A stretch of 64,000 bases of DNA from contig NZ_VSRY01000086.1 of assembly GCF_008271805.1 (NCBI RefSeq), positions 1 to 64,000 of the forward strand, written 5' to 3'. Under the pieces are notes generated by a model that saw only the letters and a program-made list of their open reading frames with translations, was not told the origin of the DNA and ran no database searches. Within the stretch, counting starts at the first letter, position 1. Every line of letters starts with the position of its first letter. The position numbers and the translations under genes are program-made. Below are positions 25,647 to 32,843 of this stretch, one piece after another. This DNA is from Streptomyces sp. TRM49041. Lineage in GTDB: Bacteria > Actinomycetota > Actinomycetes > Streptomycetales > Streptomycetaceae.

Positions 25647-25679
25647 CCGGCGGAGCCCGAGCGGCCCCGCCCGGCGCGG

Positions 25680-26081
25680 CTACCCCGGTGCGCCGGGGGC
25701 GTACGTCCCGAAGCTCCAGACGTTGCCCTCGGCGTCCCGCGCCATGTAGTCCCGCGAGCCGTAGTCCTGGTCCGTCGGCGGCATCAGCACCTCCACGCCG
25801 TGCTCCACCGCCCTGGCGTGGTGCGCGTCCACGTCCTCCACCACGATGTACACCCCCACCGGACCGGCACCCGCCATCGCCTTGGCGAACACGCCCTCTC
25901 CGCCCTTGGTGCCCAGCATCACCACGCCGTTGCCGTACGACAGCTCCGCGTGCACGACATAGCCGTCCTCGTTCTCGTACAGGCTCTGCTGCCGGAATCC
26001 GAACGCCTCCGTCAGCGTTCTGACGGCGGCCTTCGCGTCCTCGTACAGGATCGTCGGGCAGATGCTCGGTCCAGCGGCCAT
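25680..26081 (-). CDS. VOC-family (glyoxalase-like) protein
   Basis: A 133-residue protein with the two beta-alpha-beta-beta-beta modules of the vicinal oxygen chelate superfamily: CPTILYEDAKAAVRTLTEAF then VVHAELSYGNGVVMLG, and VGVYIVVEDVDAHHARAVEH then YMARDAEGNVWSFGTYAP. Such proteins act as dioxygenases, isomerases or resistance binders, and the function here is unknown. I chose ATG 26081 because GAGGTGA lies eight bases upstream, whereas GTG 26099 has none. It is convergent with the 479-residue protein gene, whose stop is 33 bases away. Confidence 0.88.
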   Translation of the reverse strand: MAAGPSICPTILYEDAKAAVRTLTEAFGFRQQSLYENEDGYVVHAELSYGNGVVMLGTKGGEGVFAKAMAGAGPVGVYIVVEDVDAHHARAVEHGVEVLMPPTDQDYGSRDYMARDAEGNVWSFGTYAPGAPG

Positions 26082-26234
26082 GCCGATCACCTCGTTCACG
26101 GGTCATGTCTCCCACGTGCGGTGTGACGTGGGTCTCACACGTTCCTCAGTCTGGCACCGGCCACTGACAACGCCCGCCCCTCGTGCGCGTCCGGCGGATG
26201 TCCGCGCACCGGAAAAGCTGTTGCACGCGCCCGT

Positions 26235-26271
26235 TAGACTGACCCGTATGGCCATTCTCCCCGTGCATTAG
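26235..26271 (+). CDS. Possible leaderless leader peptide MAILPVH before the ABC-F gene
   Basis: A TAGACT hexamer (26235-26240, TANNNT -10 form) ends seven bases before an ATG at 26248 that opens a seven-codon ORF, MAILPVH, ending in TAG at 26269-26271. The spacing predicts a transcript starting at or next to the ATG, translated without a leader. The ABC-F start lies 62 bases after the leader stop. The position fits a regulatory leader peptide of the kind known for antibiotic-inducible ABC-F genes, but no alternative hairpins were identified. Confidence 0.4.
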
Positions 26272-26333
26272 ACGGTGTCGAAGTCACCGCAGCCGCTGTT
26301 CTTCCGCCGTCCACCCCGCCCTGGAGTCTGTCC

Positions 26334-27932
26334 GTGATCACCGCCACCGGCATCGAGCTGCGCGCCGGCGCCCGCGTCCTCATCGAGTCCGCTTCCTTCC
26401 GAATCGCCAAGGGCGACCGCATCGGCCTCGTCGGCCGCAACGGCGCCGGCAAGACCACCCTCACCAAGTGCCTCGCGGGTGAAGGCATCCCCGCCGCCGG
26501 CAGCATCACCCGTTCCGGCCAGGTCGGCTACCTCCCGCAGGACCCGCGCACCGGCGACCTCGACGTTCTCGCCCGCGACCGCATCCTCTCCGCCCGCGGC
26601 CTCGACGTACTGATCCGCAAGATGCGGCAGAACGAGGAGCGCATCGCCACCGGCAAGGGATCCACCCGCGAGAAGGCCCTCAAGCAGTACGAGCGCCAGG
26701 AGACCGAGTTCCTCACCAAGGGCGGGTACTCCGCCGAGGCCGAGGCGTCCACGATCGCCGCCGCGCTCGGCCTGCCCGACCGGGTGCTCGGCCAGCCGCT
26801 GCACACGCTCTCCGGCGGCCAGCGCCGCCGGATCGAGCTGGCCCGGATCCTCTTCTCGGACGCCGACACGCTCCTTCTCGACGAGCCGACCAACCACCTC
26901 GACGCCGACTCCATCACCTGGCTGCGCGACTACCTCAAGACCTACCGGGGCGGCTTCGTGGTCATCTCCCACGACGTCGACCTCGTGGAGACCGTCGTCA
27001 ACAAGGTCTTCTACCTGGACGCCAACCGGTCCATGATCGACGTCTACAACATGGGCTGGAAGCTCTACCAGCGCCAGCGCGAGGACGACGAGAAGCGCCG
27101 CCGCCGCGAGCGGCAGAACGCCGAGAAGAAGGCCGCCGCGCTCAACGCCCAGGCCGACAAGATGCGTGCCAAGGCCACCAAGACGGTCGCCGCGCAGAAC
27201 ATGGCCCGCCGTGCCGAGAAGCTCCTCTCCGGTCTCGACGAGGTGCGGCAGTCCGACAAGGTCGCCAAGCTCCGCTTCCCCGAGCCCGCCCCGTGCGGCA
27301 AGACACCGCTCACTGCGGACGGCCTGTCCAAGTCGTACGGGTCGCTGGAGATCTTCACCGACGTCAACCTGGCCATCGACAAGGGCTCCAGGGTCGTCAT
27401 CCTGGGTCTCAACGGCGCCGGCAAGACGACGCTGCTGCGGCTGCTGGCCGGGGTGGAGAAGCCCGACACCGGCCAGGTCGTCCCCGGCCACGGCCTCAAG
27501 CTCGGCTACTACGCGCAGGAGCACGAGACCCTCGACCCGGACCGCACGGTCCTGGAGAACATGCGGTCCGCGGCGCCCGACCTGGACCTCGTCGAGGTCC
27601 GCAAGGTGCTCGGCTCGTTCCTTTTCTCGGGTGACGACGTCGACAAGCCGGCCGGGGTCCTCTCCGGCGGCGAGAAGACCCGGCTCGCGCTGGCCACGCT
27701 GGTCGTCTCCTCGGCGAACGTACTGCTTCTGGACGAGCCGACGAACAACCTCGACCCGGCCAGCCGCGAGGAGATCCTCGGCGCGCTGCGCACCTACAAG
27801 GGCGCGGTCGTGCTGGTCACGCACGACGAGGGCGCCGTCGACGCCCTCCAGCCGGAGCGGATCATCCTCCTCCCGGACGGTGTCGAGGACCTGTGGGGAG
27901 CGGACTACGCGGACCTGGTCGCCCTCGCCTGA
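26334..27932 (+). CDS. ABC-F family ATPase
   Basis: A 532-residue soluble protein with two ATP-binding domains and no membrane segment, typical of ribosome-associated ABC-F factors. The first domain has GRNGAGKTTLTKCLAGE, LSGGQRRRIELARILF and TLLLDEPTNHLDADS. The second has GLNGAGKTTLLRLLAGV, LSGGEKTRLALATLVV and VLLLDEPTNNLDPASR. A highly charged linker (about residues 240-300, REDDEKRRRRERQNAEKKAA) corresponds to the P-site tRNA interaction motif. It starts with GTG and a GGAG about nine bases upstream. It could be a translation factor or a ribosome-protection resistance protein, and sequence alone does not decide. Confidence 0.94.
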   Translation: MITATGIELRAGARVLIESASFRIAKGDRIGLVGRNGAGKTTLTKCLAGEGIPAAGSITRSGQVGYLPQDPRTGDLDVLARDRILSARGLDVLIRKMRQNEERIATGKGSTREKALKQYERQETEFLTKGGYSAEAEASTIAAALGLPDRVLGQPLHTLSGGQRRRIELARILFSDADTLLLDEPTNHLDADSITWLRDYLKTYRGGFVVISHDVDLVETVVNKVFYLDANRSMIDVYNMGWKLYQRQREDDEKRRRRERQNAEKKAAALNAQADKMRAKATKTVAAQNMARRAEKLLSGLDEVRQSDKVAKLRFPEPAPCGKTPLTADGLSKSYGSLEIFTDVNLAIDKGSRVVILGLNGAGKTTLLRLLAGVEKPDTGQVVPGHGLKLGYYAQEHETLDPDRTVLENMRSAAPDLDLVEVRKVLGSFLFSGDDVDKPAGVLSGGEKTRLALATLVVSSANVLLLDEPTNNLDPASREEILGALRTYKGAVVLVTHDEGAVDALQPERIILLPDGVEDLWGADYADLVALA

Positions 27933-28232
27933 TCATCTCCGTATGGATCATTCGGCTTAGTCGTGATCCTTCATCTGAGTGAGCGGATCTCATATCGCGG
28001 CGTGGCGTCCAGCAGATTTTCCTCCGACGGCGCCACACCGTGTGCTTCTTTCCGGCGCCCCGCTGACCTGGCACTTCGCCGCCGGGCGCGCGCCGTGTCC
28101 GGGATTTCGGCCCGGCCGGCGGCGGCCGTGCGGCGAAACCGGGACCCATAGACCTTGTCGAATGGCTGGCCATGTGGCCCCGGAGGGGTGATCATGAGAA
28201 GTCCAGAGCGCACTTCCCATGAGGAGGCACGG
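27931..28232. promoter_or_regulatory. Upstream region of gbn with GATC sites
   Basis: A 300-base gene-free region. GATC occurs at 27931, 27946, 27965, 27986 and 28190; the first four fall within 59 bases. A GGAGG at 28222-28226 is the ribosome site for the downstream start. No other gene is supported. Confidence 0.55.
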
Positions 28233-28454
28233 GTGGCCGAGACTCTGAAGAAGGGCAGCCGGGTGACCGGCGCCGCGCGCGAAAAGCTCGCGGCAGACCT
28301 GAAGAAGAAGTACGACGCCGGCGTGAGCATCCGGGCCCTGGCCGAGGAGACCGGCCGGTCCTACGGATTCGTCCACCGGATGCTCACCGAATCCGGAGTC
28401 GTGCTGCGTGGACGCGGTGGAGCGACGCGAGGCAAGAAGGCCCCCACGGCCTGA
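28233..28454 (+). CDS. gbn: Gbn-like small nucleoid-associated DNA-binding protein
   Basis: A 73-residue basic protein starting with GTG 28233 behind GGAGG. AGVSIRALAEETGRSYGFVH (about residues 28-47) is a helix-turn-helix, preceded by a Lys-rich helix (AREKLAADLKKKYD) and followed by a Gly/Arg/Lys tail (RGRGGATRGKKAPTA). It matches from memory the Streptomyces protein SCO1839 (Gbn), a nucleoid-associated protein that recognises GATC and affects development. In-frame longer starts exist upstream but lack ribosome sites. The flanking sequence is unusually rich in GATC, consistent with self-binding. Confidence 0.9.
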   Translation: MAETLKKGSRVTGAAREKLAADLKKKYDAGVSIRALAEETGRSYGFVHRMLTESGVVLRGRGGATRGKKAPTA

Positions 28455-28549
28455 TCTCCGAGCGCGCTTCGTAAGGCGTCAAGGCGTCCCACTGGTTCCG
28501 GCGGGACCACCCGGTCGGTCCGACGGTTCGACATCGACCCGTCGTGCTC

Positions 28550-28576
28550 GATCCGATCCCGACGGTCGATCCGATC
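28550..28576. repeat. Downstream GATC cluster beside gbn
   Basis: Four GATC sites (28550, 28555, 28568, 28573) occur in 27 bases, within an imperfect direct repeat of CGATCCGATCC plus GACGGTCGA. The cluster lies between gbn and the crotonase gene. Confidence 0.7.
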
Positions 28577-28646
28577 CGACGGTCGACCGGGTGGTTACCG
28601 TGCAGTAATTTGTCGTTGACAGCTGCACCGGACCCGGAGGCGCGCC

Positions 28647-29447
28647 ATGACCTCGTTCGACCCTGCCCTCGTAGTGCTCGACAAGGACGGTGTACGACTC
28701 GCCGTCGAGGACGCCGTCGCCACGGTGACCCTCACCAACCCGGCGAAGCGCAACGCCCAGTCGCCCGCCCTGTGGCGGGCCCTGGCCGAGGCCGGGCGAG
28801 CGCTGCCCGGCAGCGTGCGGGTCGTGGTGCTGCGCGGTGAGGGCAGGTCCTTCTCCGCGGGCCTCGACCGGCAGGCGTTCACGCCCGAGGGCTTCGACGG
28901 CGAGCCGTCGTTCCTCGACCTGGCGCGCGGCTCCGACGCGGAGCTGGACGCTGTCATCGCCGAGTACCAGGAGGCTTTCACCTGGTGGCGCCGGAACGAC
29001 ATCGTGTCGATCGCGGCCGTCCAGGGCCATGCGATCGGCGCCGGATTTCAGCTCGCCCTCGCCTGCGACCTGCGGGTCGTCGCGCAGGACGTGCAGTTCG
29101 CCATGCGCGAGACCAGCCTCGGGCTCGTCCCCGACCTGACCGGTACACACCCGCTCGTCGGGGCCGTCGGTTACGCCCGTGCGCTGGAGATCTGCGCCAC
29201 GGGCCGGTTCGTCCACGCCGACGAGGCAGAGCGCACCGGCCTGGCCAACCTCGTCGTGCCCGCCGACGACCTCGACGGCGCCGTCCGTGACCTGGCCGCC
29301 GCCCTGCTGGCCGCCCCGCGCGACGCGGTCGTGGAGACCAAGGCCCTGCTGCGCGGCGCGGCCGGGCGTACCTACGAGGACCAGCGCGTCGCCGAACGCG
29401 CCGCCCAGGCGCGCCGACTCCGGGACCTCGCGGGCCTCGCCGACTGA
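28647..29447 (+). CDS. Enoyl-CoA hydratase/isomerase (crotonase) family protein
   Basis: A 266-residue crotonase-fold enzyme acting on acyl-CoA thioesters. VATVTLTNPAKRNAQSPALW opens the fold. The oxyanion-hole segments are GRSFSAGLDRQAF (about residue 70) and AAVQGHAIGAGFQLALACDL (about residue 123). The block MRETSLGLVPDLTGTHPLVG (about residue 152) carries Asp where classical hydratases have Gly-Ala, so the reaction may be an isomerisation or other crotonase chemistry. A GGAGG stands upstream of ATG 28647. It stands alone and ends at a strong terminator. Confidence 0.92.
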   Translation: MTSFDPALVVLDKDGVRLAVEDAVATVTLTNPAKRNAQSPALWRALAEAGRALPGSVRVVVLRGEGRSFSAGLDRQAFTPEGFDGEPSFLDLARGSDAELDAVIAEYQEAFTWWRRNDIVSIAAVQGHAIGAGFQLALACDLRVVAQDVQFAMRETSLGLVPDLTGTHPLVGAVGYARALEICATGRFVHADEAERTGLANLVVPADDLDGAVRDLAAALLAAPRDAVVETKALLRGAAGRTYEDQRVAERAAQARRLRDLAGLAD

Positions 29448-29466
29448 TCACCGGCGGCCCGGGGGC

Positions 29467-29509
29467 CCGCGGCGCGGCCCGGCCCCCGGGGCGCCGGGCC
29501 GCGCCGCGG
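29467..29509 (+). terminator. Strong terminator after the crotonase gene
   Basis: A perfect 17-base stem (29467-29483 with 29493-29509, arm CCGCGGCGCGGCCCGGC) with a 9-base loop lies 20 bases after the stop codon. Confidence 0.8.
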
Positions 29510-29614
29510 CCTTCAGGTGCCTGGCACTCGGCGGTCCTCCCCTGCGCGGGACTCGCGTGGCGCACTTAGTGTGGTCAACGGAGTGCACATCCGTACGGAA
29601 GGGATGGCGTCGCC

Positions 29615-30043
29615 GTGACCGAACCCGTAGAACCGGCGCCCGCCGACGGCGGTGACCCGGCGTCCCGGGGCCGTACGACCATCTCCGACGGGGTCGTGGA
29701 GAAGATCGCCGGACTCGCCGCCCGCGAGGTCGTCGGTGTCCACGCCCTCGGCAGCGGAGCCTCCCGCACCTTCGGGGCCGTACGCGACCGGGTGCCCGGC
29801 GGCCGGTCCGCCTTCAGCCGCGGGGTGAAGGCCGAGGTCGGCGAGGTGCAGACGGCCATCGACCTGGAGATCGTCGTCGACTACGGCTTCTCCATCGCCG
29901 AGGTGGCGCGCGCCGTCCGCGAGAACGTCATCTCCGCCGTGGAACGCATGACGAGCCTGGAGGTCGTCGAGGTCAACATCGCCGTCATGGACGTGAAGCT
30001 GCCCGAGGACGAAGAGGAAGAACTGGAGCCACGGCTTCAGTAG
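29615..30043 (+). CDS. Asp23/Gls24 family envelope stress protein
   Basis: A 142-residue protein with the Asp23 domain across almost its full length: RTTISDGVVEKIAGLAAREV at the start of the domain, VKAEVGEVQTAIDLEIVVDY and ISAVERMTSLEVVEVNIAVM to the end. These proteins form membrane-associated assemblies and respond to envelope stress in Firmicutes. It starts with GTG at 29615 with GAAGGGA upstream. It is the first gene of a five-gene cluster with a second Asp23 copy, a small membrane protein, a DUF6286-like protein and an AmaP anchor. The acidic C-terminus (LPEDEEEELEP) is typical. Confidence 0.93.
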   Translation: MTEPVEPAPADGGDPASRGRTTISDGVVEKIAGLAAREVVGVHALGSGASRTFGAVRDRVPGGRSAFSRGVKAEVGEVQTAIDLEIVVDYGFSIAEVARAVRENVISAVERMTSLEVVEVNIAVMDVKLPEDEEEELEPRLQ

Positions 30044-30064
30044 CCCGCGGAAGAGGAGCGCATC

Positions 30065-30256
30065 ATGAGTATGGCGCCGATCGGCCTGCTGGCCGGCATG
30101 GCCCTCGGCTTCGCCGGATACTTCGGCGGGTTCGGGGCGTTTCTGCTCGTCGCGGCGTTGGGCGCGATCGGCTTCGTGGTCGGTCGCTATCTCGACGGTG
30201 ACCTGGAACCCGGCGACCTGCTGCGCGGCCGTGACCGCGGCGACCGGCTTCGGTGA
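30065..30256 (+). CDS. Small membrane protein of the Asp23 cluster
   Basis: A 63-residue protein made of a hydrophobic hairpin (GLLAGMALGFAGYFGGFGAF and LLVAALGAIGFVVGRYLDGD) followed by a charged C-terminus (RGRDRGDRLR). It resembles the DUF2273-type small membrane proteins found in Asp23/Gls24 operons of other bacteria. It sits 21 bases after the first Asp23 gene with a good GAGGAG, and its stop overlaps the next GTG start by four bases. It probably helps anchor or space the Asp23 layer at the membrane. Confidence 0.88.
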   Translation: MSMAPIGLLAGMALGFAGYFGGFGAFLLVAALGAIGFVVGRYLDGDLEPGDLLRGRDRGDRLR

Positions 30257-30615
30257 CGGCGGTGGCGGCCGTGGGCAGGGTCGAACCGGGCGAGCGCGGG
30301 GCGACCGCGATCGCCGACCGCGTCATCGCGAAGATCGCCGCCCAGGCGGCCCGTGAGGCCCTCGCCGCCGTGTTCCCCCCGGATGCCGGCGCGCCGCACG
30401 CCACGGTCGTCGTCCACCGGGACAGCGCCCGTGTCCGGGTCGTCGTGGAACTCGCGTACCCCTCCGACATCGGCGGCCAGTGCAGCGCCGTCCGCCGCCA
30501 GGTCACCCACCGGGTCAAGGACCTGGCGGGCATGGACGTACCAGAGGTCGCGGTCCACGTGGAGCGGCTCCACACCGCTTACGAGCGCGACGGGCAGGGC
30601 GGGAGGATCCGGTGA
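30253..30615 (+). CDS. Second Asp23/Gls24 family protein
   Basis: A 120-residue Asp23-domain protein, shorter than its neighbour at 29615. AIADRVIAKIAAQAAREALA is the first helix of the domain, ATVVVHRDSARVRVVVELAY the central strands and VTHRVKDLAGMDVPEVAVHV the C-terminal helix-strand. It lacks the acidic tail of the first copy. It starts with GTG within the stop of the small membrane protein and its own stop overlaps the next GTG, so three genes are read by coupled translation. Confidence 0.92.
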   Translation: MTAVAAVGRVEPGERGATAIADRVIAKIAAQAAREALAAVFPPDAGAPHATVVVHRDSARVRVVVELAYPSDIGGQCSAVRRQVTHRVKDLAGMDVPEVAVHVERLHTAYERDGQGGRIR

Positions 30616-31193
30616 CCGAGCAGGGCCCGCCGCCCGAGCGGCACCCGTCGGCCGAGCACCGCTTCTGGTCGGCGCGCCGCGTGCCCGCCGCGCTGGTCGC
30701 GGCCGTGGTCGTCGCCGGCGCCGGGCTGCTCCTGTACGACCTCGCGGCCGTACGGGTGGACCGGCCCGGCATGCGCTGGCGCCGCGCCCTTGCCGACGAA
30801 CTGGCCACCCGCCCGCTGGACGACCCCTGGATGCTCTCGGGCGCCGGCGCGGCTGCGGTGCTCGGCGTCTGGCTGCTGGTGCTGGCCGTCACGCCCGGGA
30901 TGCGGGCGGTCCTGCCGATGCGGCGCGGCACGGCGTCCGTACGGGCCGGGCTGGACCGGGACGCGGTGGCGCTGGTTCTGCGGGACAGGGCCATGGACGT
31001 GCCGGGCGTGAGAGCCGTACGGGTCCGGGCCCGTCGGTCCGGCGTCGTGGTGCGGGCCGTGTCCCACTTCCGGGACCTCGCCGACGTACGGGCCGACCTG
31101 GAGGGCGCGCTGCGGGCCGGCGTCGACGAGCTGGGGCTGGCCCGGCCGCCCGACGTGTCCGTACAGGTCACCCGTCCGGGCCGGAAGGGGTGA
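30612..31193 (+). CDS. DUF6286-type membrane protein of the Asp23 cluster
   Basis: A 193-residue protein with two membrane helices: residues 27-47 (ALVAAVVVAGAGLLLYDLAA) and about 82-100 (AAAVLGVWLLVLAVTPG). The C-terminal half (ALVLRDRAMDVPGVRAVRVR, VVVRAVSHFRDLADVRADLE) has an Asp23-like alpha/beta pattern on the cytoplasmic side. GTG 30612 and the GTGA junction at 31190 show tight coupling to both neighbours. It probably works with AmaP to recruit the Asp23 proteins to the membrane. The DUF assignment is from memory of similar actinobacterial operons. Confidence 0.85.
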   Translation: MTEQGPPPERHPSAEHRFWSARRVPAALVAAVVVAGAGLLLYDLAAVRVDRPGMRWRRALADELATRPLDDPWMLSGAGAAAVLGVWLLVLAVTPGMRAVLPMRRGTASVRAGLDRDAVALVLRDRAMDVPGVRAVRVRARRSGVVVRAVSHFRDLADVRADLEGALRAGVDELGLARPPDVSVQVTRPGRKG

Positions 31194-31750
31194 GGGCGGT
31201 GCTGCGCGGCGTCAACCGGGTGCTGATCGGCCTGGCCGGGGGCCTCCTGCTCGGCGCGGGCCTCGCCGTGCTGGCGTCCGGGCTGTGGACCGACCCGGAC
31301 GCCGTACTGCTCAGCGACGCCGCGCGGGCACGGTGGCGGGACCGGGGCTGGTGGTGGCCCGCGGTACTCGGCGGCCTCGTGGTGCTGGTGCTGTCGGCCC
31401 TCGGCTGGCTGCTGGCCCAGCTGCGCCGGTCCCGCACCCTCGAGGTGCTGGTCGACACCGCCGACGGGGACGACGCGTCGCTGCGCGGGCGTGCCCTGGA
31501 GGCTGCCATGGAGGCCGAGGCGGAGGCGGTACGGGGCGTGGCGCACGCGCACGTCCGGCTCACCGGCAACGCGGCGGAGCCGAGGGCGCACCTGTCCGTC
31601 CTAGTGGAGCCGGACGCGTCCCCGGAAATGACGCTGGACGCCCTGACCCACGAGATCCTGGCCCACGCACGCGACTCCGCCGGTCTGGGCCGCCTCCCCG
31701 CCGAACTCCGCATCAGAGCGGCCCACCACCGGCCTCGCCGCGTGCTCTGA
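31190..31750 (+). CDS. amaP: AmaP-like Asp23 membrane anchor protein
   Basis: A 186-residue protein with an N-terminal membrane hairpin: residues 10-31 (GLAGGLLLGAGLAVLASGLW) and about 58-80 (AVLGGLVVLVLSALGWLLAQ), then a cytoplasmic alpha/beta domain (HAHVRLTGNAAEPRAHLSVL, MTLDALTHEILAHARDSAGL). This layout matches AmaP, the membrane anchor of Asp23 in Staphylococcus. GTG 31190 overlaps the previous stop by four bases. It ends the five-gene module. Confidence 0.87.
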   Translation: MRAVLRGVNRVLIGLAGGLLLGAGLAVLASGLWTDPDAVLLSDAARARWRDRGWWWPAVLGGLVVLVLSALGWLLAQLRRSRTLEVLVDTADGDDASLRGRALEAAMEAEAEAVRGVAHAHVRLTGNAAEPRAHLSVLVEPDASPEMTLDALTHEILAHARDSAGLGRLPAELRIRAAHHRPRRVL

Positions 31751-32083
31751 CCCGCACCGCACCGGTGCGCACCCCTCTGGTCGGGGCGCCGTCCCTTTGT
31801 GCCCACCCTCCCGCGAGCTGCGGAACGCCTCCCCACGACGCCGACGGACCGGCCCCCGCCCCGGCTGAGGCGCCCCCACCAGCGGGAGGGCGGGTCGCCC
31901 CGAGCGCGGACGGCCCGCAGTCGCCCACCCACCACGGGACCGCTCCGGCGGCTTGGGCGGGCATCGCGCACATGGGAGGGCGCTGACGCCGGTTCGTCTG
32001 CGGGCGGCGTTCCGCGGGGCGACGCGGGTGCCCCTGGGGTACGTCCGGGCGGAAGCCCGCCCCACCCCGCCGCGGGCGGTGGG
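31751..32083. other. Gene-free interval after the Asp23 module
   Basis: About 330 bases with long but low-quality open frames in several registers. There is no ribosome site, family match or clear terminator. Short inverted repeats such as CGGGC-GGAA-GCCCG near 32045-32060 are present. I see nothing that deserves a gene call. Confidence 0.5.
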
Positions 32084-32839
32084 TCAGAAGCCGTGGCGGG
32101 CGCCCCCGTCGACGGGGAGCATCACCCCGGTCAGATACGACGCGGCGGGGGACAGCAGGAAAGCCGCCGTCGTGCCGAACTCGTCCGGCGTGCCGTAGCG
32201 CCGCAGGGGAATCCGCGCCTCGTTGGCCGCGCGCGCGGCGGCCGCGTCGCCGGACAGGGCGTCCAGTTCCCGTACCCGGTCCGTGTCGATGCGGGACGGC
32301 AGCAGGCCCACCACACGGATGCCACGCGGGCCCAGCTCGTCCGCCAGGGACTTGGCGAAGCCCGCGAGGCCCGGGCGGAGGCCGTTGGAGATGGTCAGGC
32401 CCGGGATCGGCTCGTGCACGGAGCCGGACAGGACGAAGCCGATGACCCCGCCCTCCGTCAGCGCGGCCGCCGCGGCGCGGGCCATGCGTACCGCGCCCAT
32501 GTACACCGTGTCGAACGCCGCCTGCCACTGCTCGTCGGTGTTGTCCGCCGCCCAGCCGGGCGCCGGCCCGCCGACGCTGACGAGGACGCCGTCGAACCCG
32601 CCGAAGTGCGACCGCGCGGCGGCGACGAGCCGGTCGGCGGCGGCCGGGTCGGAGTTGTCCGCGGCCACCGCGACCGCGTTCGGGCCGAGCTCGGTGGCGG
32701 CGTCCACGACCGCCTTCTCGTCGCGCGCGGACACGACGACCTTCGCGCCCTCCGCCACCAGCGCCTTCGCGGCGGCGTGCCCCAGGCCACGGGACGCGCC
32801 CGTCACGACGTACACACGGTCCTCAAGTCCAAGATCCAT
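32084..32839 (-). CDS. Short-chain dehydrogenase/reductase
   Basis: A 251-residue SDR. The cofactor site VYVVTGASRGLGHAAAKALV (TGxxxGxG) is near the N-terminus, ADNSD precedes the NAG-like region, which here is LVSVGGPAPG, and VPVDGG-like LPVDGGARHGF ends the protein. The usual catalytic YxxxK is not obvious: the position reads ISNGLRPGLAGFAKSLADEL, so Tyr is replaced and activity may be altered or absent. ATG 32839 is chosen as the first residue before the fold. The substrate is unknown. Its start is four bases from the GH15 stop, so the two may be co-transcribed. Confidence 0.87.
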   Translation of the reverse strand: MDLGLEDRVYVVTGASRGLGHAAAKALVAEGAKVVVSARDEKAVVDAATELGPNAVAVAADNSDPAAADRLVAAARSHFGGFDGVLVSVGGPAPGWAADNTDEQWQAAFDTVYMGAVRMARAAAAALTEGGVIGFVLSGSVHEPIPGLTISNGLRPGLAGFAKSLADELGPRGIRVVGLLPSRIDTDRVRELDALSGDAAAARAANEARIPLRRYGTPDEFGTTAAFLLSPAASYLTGVMLPVDGGARHGF

Positions 32840-32843
32840 GGGC

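Noticed and set aside
26268..27824. A 518-codon open frame antisense to the ABC-F gene
   Set aside because: The plus-strand protein is unambiguous; the antisense product is Gly/Val/Leu-rich with no recognisable motif.
31751..32083. A small gene after the Asp23 module
   Set aside because: Open frames exist in many registers but none shows coding character or a start signal.
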